Below, piece by piece: positions 9,707 through 18,570 of a stretch of DNA of 64,000 nucleotides (position 1 is the first letter of the stretch; the number at the start of each line of letters is the position of its first letter). The DNA is from Brevibacillus centrosporus (lineage in GTDB: Bacteria > Bacillota > Bacilli > Brevibacillales > Brevibacillaceae). The translations under genes and the position numbers were made by a program. The stretch spans positions 124,001 to 188,000 of the forward strand of contig NZ_RHHP01000016.1 of the NCBI RefSeq assembly GCF_003710815.1, written 5' to 3'. The notes beneath the pieces are model-generated. The model did no database searches, was not told where the DNA came from, and saw only the letters and a list, made by a program, of their open reading frames with translations.

Positions 9707-12700
9707 TTATTTCGTTTGCTGCAAAATCCGGTACAGAGCCACGACACACACTGCACGGGTCGTTGCCTTGTTCGGCTGGAATTTGTTGCTGACCGGATCC
9801 ATCAGACCGAGCCCGACCATGTTGTTGATCGAGGAAGCTGCCCACGTAGGCCATGTTCCTTTATCCCCAACGGTTTTAGTGGCTCCCTTTTTATTTACGA
9901 GACGATCGAGAATCACGGCTGCTTCCGCACGCGTCACCGGCTGGTCTGGACGGAAGGTATTATCTCCGTATCCCTTCACCAAGCCTTTGGAAACAGCAAC
10001 CTGCACAGCTCCTTGTGCATAGGAAGGCACTTTATCCTTGAAGCTTAGCTTTGGCGCAGACGGCAGCTGCCAATCAAACGTACGCGCGAGCAAAGCGACA
10101 AACTGCGCACGGGTCAGAGAAGCCTCCGGGCCGAATGTGGTGTCGGTCAAGCCCTTCACATAGCCTTGATCTGCCATGTACGTGATTTCGTTTTTAGCAG
10201 GGTGGTTGGTAATGTCAGTGAACGCTGGTCCCACATTATCCAGATAGTACGGCACGTACTTCCCGTAGGAATTGACTTCGTAGACCCATTGTCCTTGTGC
10301 ATTTCTCGTACCCAGCAACGGATCGAGCGTATTGTTGGTCTCGTTCACATACAGAAGTCCAACGCCTTTCCCCGCAATCCAATTTTTCGGCACGAGTGTC
10401 AGCTGAATCGGAGAGGTAGAGATGCGATCTTCTTCTCCAGCCTTCAGCTCACCCGGCTGAATCGTAAAGGAGTAGTCTGCCGGCACGTAGCCTGGAAGCG
10501 GCTGCGAAACGATCGGCTCCACATCGATCTTCGCGGTTTCCAGGAACGATGCTGTGTTTACAAAGGAATGCTGCAAGTCGAGCTCCGCTCCGAGAGACAT
10601 GCTTCCCGGCAGCTCAGGCACGATCACCGAATCACTCGGTTGACCCGTTTGGTTCGGCAAGAGGAGAGATGCCTCGTCGAAGTACAGGGTACCTTGATCG
10701 TGCGTAATTCCGTCGTTTGCCTGGTCGACGACGTAAATGCTTCTCAGCTTCAACGGATAGGCGGCATTGCTCGGGAAGTAGCCTTTCACTTGCTTCCAGC
10801 CCGACCAGTCGATTTCTTTTGCCAGATCCACGTACACAGTCTTGCCGTTTGCATCGATGACTTCCGCACGCAGCCAGTGTCTGCTGCTGTCGCCATTGAC
10901 CCACAGTCCCAATCCAAGTGGCTTGCCTGGGATCGTCACTGGATTTGCACCAAGGACGCCGTAAGCGATTCTCATGCTGCTTGCTGGCGCTCCCGAGAAG
11001 TTGTAGACCAGTTTCGCTGCTTTTTTCGTACGGAACACAGGATCGGTGACAGCACCGAAGGAACCAGCAGAGCTGATGCTCGCAGGGTTAGCAGCGTGGT
11101 ACATGCCCACTTGGTTGTCAAATGTCAGCCAAGGCTGCTCGAATTGACCGATCGCAAACGGAATCGTTGTAGAAACCCCATCATAGGTCACAGTGAGCTT
11201 GCCGTTGCCTGGCAGATCTCCCGCTGTCAGCTGCAGCTTGTCGTTCACCGTAGCGATCGAAGAGTCTACACTTGTCTGCACACTAAGCGGAGTCGCCTGA
11301 ACAAGCGCTCCCTTTTTCGTCTTGATTTTGATGTCGAGCGTCAAGGTTTGGCCAGGAGCGATCGTCACCGGATTTGGCGAAACCACAATCTGCTGGACCT
11401 CGCTGCCAGAAACGACGTGAATTTCTTTATTTTGCGTCACATTGCCCAAACGCCCTTGCAGGGTGATTTGACCCGAACGGGCTGGAGTAAAGCGTGTACC
11501 GTCTACTGTCCCTACATCCGAGCCACCGCTTACGTCCCATGCGACATTAGACGAATTGATCGCGTATGGCTGGTAGTGCGTGTCGTATCCTTTTGACGCG
11601 GTCATCGAAACCGTTTGTCCGATCAGAACATCGGAAGGCACATCGATTGTAAAGCCGCGCAAGTCGCCTTTTGGGGCAGTGTTATACACAGCAAGGCCTG
11701 TTGGTACTCTTCGCTCTACTCCGCCGCTCGGCACGTTGGAAAGGTTCGCCTGCGTCTCACCCAGCATTCGGGTAGCCAAAGTCGTGGAACCACCGCCGTC
11801 AAAGTTCACTGCGCGATAGGAGCCCAGCTCTGCCATGATTTTTGCCAGCTCGTCCAGATAAACCCCTTTGCTCGCATCGATGGTGACCATGTACATTGTT
11901 TTGCCGTCTTGGGAGATACCGACAGCTGTACGAGAATTGATCGAGGTAATGGATTTATCTGCCTGGAAGGAGGTGAGCGCTTTTCCCTGGTTAACCAGAA
12001 GCACGTTTCCTCCTACCGCATCCAGCAGATCGATGTCTTGAGGTGTTGTTTGATATTGTACCTGCGCTTTCGCACCGACAGGGAAATTTTGTTTCAGGAA
12101 AGCCGCAGCCTCGCCATGTCCCCAAAGGACATAGCCGTTGTAAGGTATGTATACGCCAGGTTGATTGACTCGGATTTCTTTGGCGACATCGTCGACGAAC
12201 AAAATTTCTACGACGTCTTTGTAGCCGGAAATGGCCCCGAGGCTCGTCTTGCCAAAAGACGGGGTGTACAGATTCAGCTGGTTTTGATGGCTTTTGCGGC
12301 CTTCGCTGGGATTGTACTCTTCTTTGTTGACCCCTTGGATCGAGTAGGTAGCTCCACTTGGTGCAGTTACCTTTCCGCCAAATCCAAATTTTTCGATGAT
12401 TGCGGTCTTGTCGCCCGTCAATCCGAGGCTGTACCAGTAAGAGATCAGCCCCATCGAGGAAACCAGCTCGCCGTCCTTTTGCACGATTCCGAAAGGTGCG
12501 CCGCGTTTGGACATGTTGAAAAAGTCCGCATTGATCGCTGCGATCGCTCCCGTTTCCCGCGCCATCTGGGTTACGGTTTGCCTTTCCGTCAGCTTGCCTT
12601 TCGTACCGTAGACCGGCTTTACTGCCACGTACTGATTGTTGAGATCCACCTTGGTTACCATGACCGTAACCAGTTGATCCGCAAAAGATTTTGTGTATTT

Positions 12701-12865
12701 GAGTAAAGTGGTCCCTTCGCCAATCGGCGTTTGCCACATCATCTGCAATGAACTTGTCTCCGCTCTCGCTTGTGCCACATTGGTCGCAAGCGGCACAAAC
12801 GGAACAAAAGCTCCCCAGGCTACTGTCGCAGCCGTGAGCAGCGTAACCGCCTTCCGCGCTCTCAT
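9707..12865 (-). CDS. Secreted phosphodiester glycosidase (NAGPA) with Ig-like and three SLH domains
   Basis: This 1052-residue exported protein has a Sec signal at residues 1-35 (cleavage near AQARA-ETS). Residues about 105-395 form a phosphodiester glycosidase (NAGPA/DUF2233) domain, with INADFFNM at 111-118 and the FDGGGSTTLATR signature at 355-366. Residues 400-560 look like Ig-like beta domains. Residues about 580-740 resemble a carbohydrate-binding jelly roll (WLRAEVIDANGKTVYVDL). Three SLH repeats from about 875 to the end (TRAQFVALLARTF, TRAEAAVILDRLV, TRAVCVVALYRIL) anchor it to pyruvylated wall polymer. A role in trimming or turnover of wall glycans is inferred. The start is ATG at 12865 after GGAGAGGAG. 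It is a single-gene unit with its own terminator. Confidence 0.88.
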   Translation of the reverse strand: MRARKAVTLLTAATVAWGAFVPFVPLATNVAQARAETSSLQMMWQTPIGEGTTLLKYTKSFADQLVTVMVTKVDLNNQYVAVKPVYGTKGKLTERQTVTQMARETGAIAAINADFFNMSKRGAPFGIVQKDGELVSSMGLISYWYSLGLTGDKTAIIEKFGFGGKVTAPSGATYSIQGVNKEEYNPSEGRKSHQNQLNLYTPSFGKTSLGAISGYKDVVEILFVDDVAKEIRVNQPGVYIPYNGYVLWGHGEAAAFLKQNFPVGAKAQVQYQTTPQDIDLLDAVGGNVLLVNQGKALTSFQADKSITSINSRTAVGISQDGKTMYMVTIDASKGVYLDELAKIMAELGSYRAVNFDGGGSTTLATRMLGETQANLSNVPSGGVERRVPTGLAVYNTAPKGDLRGFTIDVPSDVLIGQTVSMTASKGYDTHYQPYAINSSNVAWDVSGGSDVGTVDGTRFTPARSGQITLQGRLGNVTQNKEIHVVSGSEVQQIVVSPNPVTIAPGQTLTLDIKIKTKKGALVQATPLSVQTSVDSSIATVNDKLQLTAGDLPGNGKLTVTYDGVSTTIPFAIGQFEQPWLTFDNQVGMYHAANPASISSAGSFGAVTDPVFRTKKAAKLVYNFSGAPASSMRIAYGVLGANPVTIPGKPLGLGLWVNGDSSRHWLRAEVIDANGKTVYVDLAKEIDWSGWKQVKGYFPSNAAYPLKLRSIYVVDQANDGITHDQGTLYFDEASLLLPNQTGQPSDSVIVPELPGSMSLGAELDLQHSFVNTASFLETAKIDVEPIVSQPLPGYVPADYSFTIQPGELKAGEEDRISTSPIQLTLVPKNWIAGKGVGLLYVNETNNTLDPLLGTRNAQGQWVYEVNSYGKYVPYYLDNVGPAFTDITNHPAKNEITYMADQGYVKGLTDTTFGPEASLTRAQFVALLARTFDWQLPSAPKLSFKDKVPSYAQGAVQVAVSKGLVKGYGDNTFRPDQPVTRAEAAVILDRLVNKKGATKTVGDKGTWPTWAASSINNMVGLGLMDPVSNKFQPNKATTRAVCVVALYRILQQTK

Positions 12866-13030
12866 GTTGGTGACTCCTCTCCGTTTTCCGATCTTTTTTA
12901 TGTCTGTGGTTCAGGTACAAAAACCCAACTAGAATTTAGACGCTCCATGGTAGTTGATAGTTTCGCCTTGTCGCTAGATTCTCTATTAGAAAAATATAAC
13001 AAATAGTTAGTCGACAATTTTGCGGAAAGA

Positions 13031-13066
13031 AAACCCGTCCGGCTATACCAACAGCACCGGACGGGA
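13031..13066 (-). terminator. Rho-independent terminator after mnaA/wecB
   Basis: CCCGTCCGG (13034-13042) and CCGGACGGG (13057-13065) form a perfect 9-bp stem. On the minus strand it is followed by TTTTCTTT, about 35 bases past the wecB stop. Confidence 0.85.
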
Positions 13067-13101
13067 CTTCAAAGAAAATCAGTATGTGCAGACCTAGATG
13101 A

Positions 13102-14250
13102 TTAATGACCAGAATGGAACGGCTCCGGACGCTCCTCGCGCAATCCGAAATAATGAAGAATAGCCTCTACAATCCGACGGGAAGCTTCCCCATCCCCGTA
13201 CGGATTGGCAGCATGCGCCATAGCATCATACGCTGCTTGGTTTGTCAGCAGCTCTTTTGCCATCGCATACACCTGCGCTTCATCGGTACCAGCCAGCTTG
13301 AGTGTGCCTGCTGCAATCCCTTCTGGACGCTCTGTCGTATCACGCAGCACGAGAACAGGAACTCCCAGAGAAGGTGCTTCCTCCTGTACCCCACCGGAGT
13401 CAGTCAGAATCAAATGCGCGCGTCTCGCAAAGTTGTGGAAATCAAAGGCATCGAGCGGCTCGATCAAATGAATGCGCTCATGTCTGCCCAGGAGCTCGTG
13501 GGCCACTTCCTGTACGGCCGGGTTGAGATGCACAGGGTAGACTACCGCGATCTCTGGATGCTCGTCCACCATTCTTCTCACGGCACGGAAAATCTGGCGC
13601 ATCGGTTCACCCAGATTTTCGCGACGGTGAGCGGTCATCAGCACCATTTTGTGATTGGAAACCAGGTCGAGCACAGGATGTGTATAATCTTCACGCACCG
13701 TTGTCTTCAGCGCATCAATCGCTGTATTACCAGTGATGTAGATGGTCTCTTCCTTTTTGTTTTCCCGGCGCAGATTGTCAGCGGAGCCGTCGGTTGGGGC
13801 AAAGTGCAGGTCTGCCATGACGCCTGTCAGCTGACGGTTCATCTCTTCCGGGAATGGCGAATACTTGTCCCACGTACGCAAGCCCGCTTCGACGTGGCCA
13901 ATCGCAACCTGGTTGTAGAACGCTGCCAAGCTCGCGACAAAAGTCGTTGTCGTATCCCCATGGACCAGCACGATGTCAGGTTTTACTTCCTTGATCGCTT
14001 TGTCCAAGCTCTCCAGCGCACGGGTAGTGACTCCTACCAGTGTCTGCCGGTCTTTCATGATGTTCAAGTCAATGTCCGGTTTGATATCGAAAATCTCCAG
14101 CACCTGGTCCAGCATTTGGCGATGCTGCGCAGTCACGCAAACGACGGATTCAATCTGTTCGCTGTGCTTGTTCAATTCGTGCACGAGCGGAGCCATTTTG
14201 ATCGCTTCCGGACGTGTACCAAATACCGTCATTACTTTACATGTTTTCAT
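13102..14250 (-). CDS. wecB: UDP-N-acetylglucosamine 2-epimerase (non-hydrolysing)
   Basis: The enzyme interconverts UDP-GlcNAc and UDP-ManNAc, the donor for teichoic-acid linkage units or other wall polymers. Signature blocks: FGTRPEAIKMAPLV at the N-terminus, HGDTTTTFVASLAAF, GHVEAGLRT, and LTDSGGVQEEAPSLGVPVLVLRDTTERPE near the C-terminus. The start is ATG at 14250 (MKTCKVMTVFG) after GGGAGAGGG. The frame is open to 14325, but that part overlaps upp. The length of 383 is normal. It follows upp by 16 bases, as mnaA does in Bacillus. Confidence 0.95.
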   Translation of the reverse strand: MKTCKVMTVFGTRPEAIKMAPLVHELNKHSEQIESVVCVTAQHRQMLDQVLEIFDIKPDIDLNIMKDRQTLVGVTTRALESLDKAIKEVKPDIVLVHGDTTTTFVASLAAFYNQVAIGHVEAGLRTWDKYSPFPEEMNRQLTGVMADLHFAPTDGSADNLRRENKKEETIYITGNTAIDALKTTVREDYTHPVLDLVSNHKMVLMTAHRRENLGEPMRQIFRAVRRMVDEHPEIAVVYPVHLNPAVQEVAHELLGRHERIHLIEPLDAFDFHNFARRAHLILTDSGGVQEEAPSLGVPVLVLRDTTERPEGIAAGTLKLAGTDEAQVYAMAKELLTNQAAYDAMAHAANPYGDGEASRRIVEAILHYFGLREERPEPFHSGH

Positions 14251-14266
14251 CGGTTTCCCTCTCCCG

Positions 14267-14896
14267 CTACTTTGTGCCGTACAGACGGTCTCCCGCATCT
14301 CCCAAGCCTGGCACGATATATCCATGATCGTTCAAATATTCATCAATCGCGGCTACGAAAATATCTACATCCGGATGCTCGTCCTGCACCATTTTAATAC
14401 CTTCTGGCGCAGCGATGAGGCACATCAGCTTCATGTTCTTCGCACCGCGCTTTTTCAGTGCAGTAATCGCTGCAACGGCAGAACCGCCTGTTGCCAGCAT
14501 CGGATCAATCACGATCAATTCACGCTCAGCTACGTCAGAAGGCAGCTTTACGTAGTACTCAATTGGCTGCAAGGTTTCCGGATCACGATACAACCCAACA
14601 TGGCCTACCTTGGCTGCAGGAATCAGCTTCAACAGACCGTCAACCATACCGAGACCAGCGCGCAAAATCGGTACGAGACCCACTTTTTTCCCTGCAATCA
14701 CGTTGGATTTACAAGTAGCCACAGGCGTATCAATCGTGGTTTCCTCCAACGGCATATCACGGGTAATTTCATACCCCATCAGTGTCGCTACTTCGTCCAC
14801 CAACTCGCGAAATTCCTTGGTCCCCGTATTCTTGTCACGGATATAAGTTACTTTGTGCTGAATCAGCGGATGGTCAAACACATATACACGGCTCAT
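14267..14896 (-). CDS. upp: Uracil phosphoribosyltransferase
   Basis: This salvage enzyme makes UMP from uracil and PRPP. The PRPP-binding motif is [15 protein letters not shown], and the C-terminus ends in the uracil-binding [14 protein letters not shown]. It is 209 residues, the standard size. The start is ATG at 14896 with an AACGGAGG SD. Its own promoter lies at 14934-14962, so it is transcribed separately from glyA and is co-transcribed with wecB. Confidence 0.98.
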   Translation of the reverse strand: MSRVYVFDHPLIQHKVTYIRDKNTGTKEFRELVDEVATLMGYEITRDMPLEETTIDTPVATCKSNVIAGKKVGLVPILRAGLGMVDGLLKLIPAAKVGHVGLYRDPETLQPIEYYVKLPSDVAERELIVIDPMLATGGSAVAAITALKKRGAKNMKLMCLIAAPEGIKMVQDEHPDVDIFVAAIDEYLNDHGYIVPGLGDAGDRLYGTK

Positions 14897-14933
14897 GAAC
14901 GTTCCTCCGTTTCCCTATCAATACATCCTTCTC

Positions 14934-14962
14934 ATAATAGCGAAGGAGTGTCCCGCCGTCAA
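14934..14962 (-). promoter_or_regulatory. upp promoter
   Basis: TTGACG (14957-14962), a 17-base spacer and TATTAT (14934-14939) on the minus strand, about 38 bases before the upp ATG. Repeat element A begins 17 bases upstream of this -35. Confidence 0.8.
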
Positions 14963-14978
14963 TTTGCCCAATCTTCGA

Positions 14979-15172
14979 AAAAGCCGGTCTCCAGGCTGCG
15001 CTCCACCCTAAGTCCTGCTGAGGGTAGGACTGCACGCTGCGCAATGAGTCACGGGGGCGCGTAAAAGTGGTAGCCGCTACGCAGAGTATTCACGGTTACG
15101 CCCCTTTTGCCCGCGCCTCATCGCTCCGCTCGGTCGGACTCCGACAGTCGCTCCGCCTGGAGACCGGCTTCT
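14979..15172 (+). repeat. Structured intergenic repeat, copy A
   Basis: This is a 194-bp element closed by a perfect 16-bp inverted repeat, AAGCCGGTCTCCAGGC (14981-14996) with its complement at 15155-15170. The core contains the hairpin AGTCCT-GCTGAGGGT-AGGACT, the word AAAAGTGGTAGCCGCT, a helix pairing CGTAA with TTACG, and GTCGG-ACT-CCGAC followed by TCGCTCCGC. The same core, in the same order, occurs in copy B on the other strand. No ORF or transposase is associated. Whether it acts as RNA, as a mobile DNA element or as a terminator is not known. Confidence 0.8.
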
Positions 15173-15265
15173 TGGCGTTTTTGTTTGTAGTACTTCGAAG
15201 CTTAGAAAACAAACCATTCATTACTCTTCACGGGTAAACCATCAAAGCCTTTTCTCCCCCGATAA

Positions 15266-15550
15266 GAAGAACATTTCCAAGCGGAGCGAGTTGTGGAGCC
15301 CAACCGAGCGGAGCAGCCATTGACGGGCAACAGAAACGCAACCTGCAAACGCTGCGCAGCGGCTACCACTTTTGCGTTTCCCCGCCAATGGGTGCGGAGC
15401 GGACAGCCCCAACTCTCAGCAGGGCGCAACATTGAGCGCAGCTTGGAAATGTTCTTCCCCACTTTTGCGTTTCCCCGCCAATGGGTGCGGAGCGGACAGC
15501 CCCAACTCTCAGCAGGGCGCAACATTGAGCGCAGCTTGGAAATGTTCTTC
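15266..15550 (-). repeat. Structured intergenic repeat, copy B, with a duplicated half
   Basis: Read on the minus strand, this is a second copy of the family seen at 14979-15172. It is closed by GAAGAACATTTCCAAGC and its perfect complement (15266-15282 with 15534-15550), which is unrelated in sequence to the closing stem of copy A. The core words CCTGCTGAGRGT, AAAAGTGGTAGCCGCT, GCTCCGCTCGGT and TCGCTCCGC are kept in order. Without the 93-bp internal duplication it is 192 bp, the size of copy A. It lies downstream of the glyA terminator. Confidence 0.8.
15366..15550. repeat. 93-bp perfect tandem duplication inside copy B
   Basis: Bases 15366-15458 are repeated identically at 15459-15550, a 93-base period with at least 92 matching bases. 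The unit is exactly the 5' half of the element as read on minus, from the closing stem to AAAAGTGG. Copy B thus has two 5' arms that could pair with one 3' arm. Confidence 0.92.
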
Positions 15551-15557
15551 TCCTACG

Positions 15558-15586
15558 AAAAAAGCAGACCCCATTCGGAGTCTGCC
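15558..15586 (-). terminator. glyA terminator
   Basis: On the minus strand GCAGACTCC-GAAT-GGGGTCTGC is followed by TTTTTT, 22 bases past the glyA stop. It separates glyA from the repeat region. Confidence 0.88.
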
Positions 15587-15607
15587 TTCCTATTCAACGC
15601 ACGAAGC

Positions 15608-16858
15608 TTAGATTTCCAAGCCTTCGTACATTGGGTAGCGTTGGCACAGAGCAGCTACGCGCTGGCGAGCTTCTTCGTGTTTCGCTGCGTCTTCTGGATT
15701 TTTCAAAGTGAGCGCGATGATCGCTGCTACTTCTTTCATTGCTTCTTCATCAAAGCCACGGCTGGTAACCGCTGGCGTACCCATACGAACACCGCTTGTT
15801 ACAAATGGGCTCTCGGAATCGTAAGGGATCGTGTTTTTGTTGGTTGTGATGCTGACTTCATCCAACAGATGCTCAGCCACTTTACCAGTCAAGCCGATCT
15901 TGCTTACATCCACCAGAACCAAGTGGTTATCGGTACCGCCGGATACGAGCGTCAACCCTTCTGCAGTCAAAGCTTCTGCAAATGCTTTTGCATTGCTTAC
16001 AATGCGAGCTGCGTAATCTTTGAAGTCTGCTTGCAGAGCTTCACCAAAAGCAACTGCTTTTGCAGCGATTACGTGCATCAAAGGTCCACCTTGTACGCCT
16101 GGGAATACGGATTTGTCGATTGCTTTTGCAAACTCTTCTTTGCAAAGAATCAGACCACCGCGAGGACCGCGCAAGGTTTTGTGGGTAGTAGAAGTAACGA
16201 AATGAGCGTATGGCACTGGGTTTGGATGCAGACCTGCTGCTACCAGACCTGCGATGTGAGCCATGTCTACCATGAAGTATGCGCCCACTTCATCCGCAAT
16301 TTCGCGGAACTTAGCGAAGTCGATGGTACGTGGATACGCACTCGCGCCCGCTACGATCAATTTTGGCTTGTGCTCGAGAGCTTTCGCACGAACGTCTTCA
16401 TAATTGATGGTGTGGGATTCTTGATCTACTCCGTATTCTACGAAATTGTAGAGCGTACCGGAGAAGTTTACAGGGCTACCATGCGTCAAGTGACCACCGT
16501 GGGACAGGTTCATACCAAGTACAGTATCGCCTGGCTTCAGGATGGTGAAGTATACAGCCATGTTTGCTTGAGCGCCGGAGTGAGGTTGAACGTTGGCATG
16601 TTCTGCCCCAAACAGTTCCTTCACACGATCGCGCGCAATATTTTCAGCAATATCCACGTATTCGCAGCCACCGTAGTAGCGACGGCCTGGATATCCTTCT
16701 GCGTATTTGTTTGTCAGAACGGTTCCCATTGCTTCCATTACAGCACGGCTAACGAAGTTCTCGGATGCGATCAGCTCAATCTTGTCGCGTTGTCTTCCCA
16801 GTTCCAACTGGATGGCTTCCAATACTTGTGGGTCTTGCTGGCGCAAATGATCTAGCAT
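15608..16858 (-). CDS. glyA: Serine hydroxymethyltransferase
   Basis: This PLP enzyme converts serine and tetrahydrofolate to glycine and methylene-THF, the main one-carbon source. The protein has [14 protein letters not shown] near the N-terminus, the PLP lysine in [15 protein letters not shown], and the block [14 protein letters not shown]. The length of 416 is normal. The start is ATG at 16858; AAGGAGGAG lies somewhat far upstream (about 12 bases). Neighbours ywlG and rpiB are as in B. subtilis. Confidence 0.98.
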   Translation of the reverse strand: MLDHLRQQDPQVLEAIQLELGRQRDKIELIASENFVSRAVMEAMGTVLTNKYAEGYPGRRYYGGCEYVDIAENIARDRVKELFGAEHANVQPHSGAQANMAVYFTILKPGDTVLGMNLSHGGHLTHGSPVNFSGTLYNFVEYGVDQESHTINYEDVRAKALEHKPKLIVAGASAYPRTIDFAKFREIADEVGAYFMVDMAHIAGLVAAGLHPNPVPYAHFVTSTTHKTLRGPRGGLILCKEEFAKAIDKSVFPGVQGGPLMHVIAAKAVAFGEALQADFKDYAARIVSNAKAFAEALTAEGLTLVSGGTDNHLVLVDVSKIGLTGKVAEHLLDEVSITTNKNTIPYDSESPFVTSGVRMGTPAVTSRGFDEEAMKEVAAIIALTLKNPEDAAKHEEARQRVAALCQRYPMYEGLEI

Positions 16859-16903
16859 GATATATTCTCTCCTCCTTGAACATGAGCTTGTCTCACGTTC
16901 TTT

Positions 16904-17473
16904 TTAGGTACAGCTCTCCGTAGTTGGTGCTTTTTCATACACGGCACGGGCGCCGCCGATCAGCTTCGGACGAGTCCGCGCTGCCGTAACATGTGCTTCC
17001 CCGATGACGCGAATTGTTGGCCGCACCGGAACCGCTACATGCTTCAAATGCATGCCAATAAGCGTATCGCCGATGTCGATCCCGGCATGTGCGGAGATAT
17101 GCTCGACGACGGCAGCGTCCTTCATCTGGGTGTAAGCATGCGCTGCCATGGAACCGCCTGCTGTAGGAACGGGGACGACCGATACCTCATCCCATCCGAA
17201 TCGCTCCAACACTTCGCGCTCCACGACCAACGCCCTGTTCAAATGTTCACAACATTGAAAAGCCACGGCAAACCCGCTCAGGTCTTGTACAGCACGAATA
17301 CCGCGATAAAGAGCAGCTGCCACTTCCTTGCTTCCCGCCTTGCCGATGTGCTTGCCCAGCACTTCACTGGTACTGCATCCGATGACGAGCAGCTGTCCTG
17401 GCTTCAGCTCAGACAGATGGACAACTTCCTTTACAACCTCAATGACCTGTTTTTCAATGGCGACCAGATCCAC
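16904..17473 (-). CDS. ywlG: TIGR01440/UPF0340 family protein YwlG
   Basis: This is a 189-residue member of the UPF0340 (DUF436) family, recognised by LVIGCSTSEVLGKHIGKAGS, FQCCEHLNRALVVE and VPVPTAGGSMAAHAY. It is widely conserved beside glyA in Firmicutes, but I know of no established function. Its start codon directly abuts the rpiB stop (17474), so the two are translationally linked. Confidence 0.9.
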   Translation of the reverse strand: MDLVAIEKQVIEVVKEVVHLSELKPGQLLVIGCSTSEVLGKHIGKAGSKEVAAALYRGIRAVQDLSGFAVAFQCCEHLNRALVVEREVLERFGWDEVSVVPVPTAGGSMAAHAYTQMKDAAVVEHISAHAGIDIGDTLIGMHLKHVAVPVRPTIRVIGEAHVTAARTRPKLIGGARAVYEKAPTTESCT

Positions 17474-17929
17474 TTACTTCACTCCCGTGTGTTTCGCTTC
17501 GATCTCCGAGATTTTCTCCACACGTCGCTCGTGACGTCCACCCTGGAAGTCCGTATCCAACCAGATCTTCACGATATCGAGTGCCAAACCAGGACCGATG
17601 ACACGTTCACCCATGGCCAGGACATTCGTGTTGTTGTGCTCACGAGTTGCCCGTGCCGAGAAGGTATCGTGCACCAGCGCGCAGCGAATCCCCGGCACTT
17701 TGTTCGCAGCAATCGACATGCCAATGCCAGTACCGCATACCAAAATACCACGGTCGAACTCGCCTGCCGCTACTTTTTCCGCTACAGGAAGCGCATAGTC
17801 AGGATAGTCTACCGAGTCGGCGCAGGAGACTCCGAAGTCTTCGGTCTCCACATTCAAGGATGCAAGCAGCGTCTTGATCTCCTCTTTGAGCTTGTATCCA
17901 CCATGATCAGCAGCAATTGCTACTTTCAT
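17474..17929 (-). CDS. rpiB: Ribose-5-phosphate isomerase B
   Basis: This RpiB/LacAB-family isomerase interconverts ribose 5-P and ribulose 5-P. The N-terminal KVAIAADHGGYKLKEEI, the catalytic Cys in LVCGTGIGMSIAANK and VHDTFSARATREHNNTNVLAMG are diagnostic. The start is ATG at 17929 (MKVAIAAD) after GCGAGGGATG; the open frame to 18004 lacks a better site. It is 151 residues, the usual size. Confidence 0.95.
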   Translation of the reverse strand: MKVAIAADHGGYKLKEEIKTLLASLNVETEDFGVSCADSVDYPDYALPVAEKVAAGEFDRGILVCGTGIGMSIAANKVPGIRCALVHDTFSARATREHNNTNVLAMGERVIGPGLALDIVKIWLDTDFQGGRHERRVEKISEIEAKHTGVK

Positions 17930-18041
17930 CTTGTCATCCCTCGCTTGTACTTGATCTCGTTCATTATACATCATAATCCCACAAGTAAAAAGTGAACATT
18001 TCAATCCATGTTAGAGAAAATGTTCGTACTCTAATGCGAAA

Positions 18042-18071
18042 CAAGGTACTGACAAGGGGCCAGCACCTCAT
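18042..18071 (-). terminator. Weak terminator-like hairpin after ywlE
   Basis: On minus, GGTGCTG and CAGTACC can pair around a 9-base loop and are followed by TTGTTTC. The stem is short and the U-tract broken, so termination would be partial at best. Confidence 0.35.
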
Positions 18072-18073
18072 TC

Positions 18074-18538
18074 TTAGCGCGATTCACGAAAACGCTCTTC
18101 AAGCAACCTTACCGATAGCCTGTCCAGCGCCTCCTCGATTTCCTCTGCACTTCTGCGATAATCCTCCATAGACCCACCAAACGGATCTGCAATATCGCCA
18201 AAGCCTTCTACTCCTACATATTCACGTAAGGTATGTACCTTGTTTGCTGCAGCTGGATAGTACATCAAAATAGCCTGCTTGTGATTGGCTGTCATCGTCA
18301 AAATCAGATCGGACCACTCGATCAGCTCTGCATCCAGTCTGCTTGACGAATGGTTGTGCTCAATCCCACGCTCTTCCAGTACTTTACTGGCGTGAGGAGA
18401 GGCCGCTTGCCCGTCATAGGCTGCCACCCCTGCTGAGCGCACCTCAAAATCCTGCCCATCCGTTTTTGCTCGGAAAATCGCTTCTGCCATGGGACTTCGG
18501 CAGGTATTGCCTGTGCAGACAAACAATATCCGTTTCAC
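18074..18538 (-). CDS. ywlE: Low-molecular-weight phosphatase, YwlE-type protein arginine phosphatase
   Basis: The phosphatase loop CTGNTCRS lies at residues 8-15 and the general-acid Asp in IADPFGG near the C-terminus. The Thr in the fifth loop position (CTGNT) is the residue that in B. subtilis YwlE favours phospho-arginine over phospho-tyrosine, so an arginine phosphatase opposing a McsB-type kinase is inferred. The start is GTG at 18538 (VKRILFVCTGN) after AGAAGGAGG; the frame is open to 18643 only through mntP. It is 154 residues. Confidence 0.9.
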   Translation of the reverse strand: MKRILFVCTGNTCRSPMAEAIFRAKTDGQDFEVRSAGVAAYDGQAASPHASKVLEERGIEHNHSSSRLDAELIEWSDLILTMTANHKQAILMYYPAAANKVHTLREYVGVEGFGDIADPFGGSMEDYRRSAEEIEEALDRLSVRLLEERFRESR

Positions 18539-18570
18539 GTATCTCGCCTCCTTCTGCCTGCGCCATCCTG

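Noticed and set aside
15202..15525. 107-residue minus-strand ORF with an internal repeat
   Set aside because: It is a by-product of the 93-bp DNA duplication in the structured repeat; it has no convincing SD, and the sequence is explained by stems.
15366..15550. Possible CRISPR-like direct repeat
   Set aside because: There are only two adjacent 93-bp units with no spacers and no cas genes.
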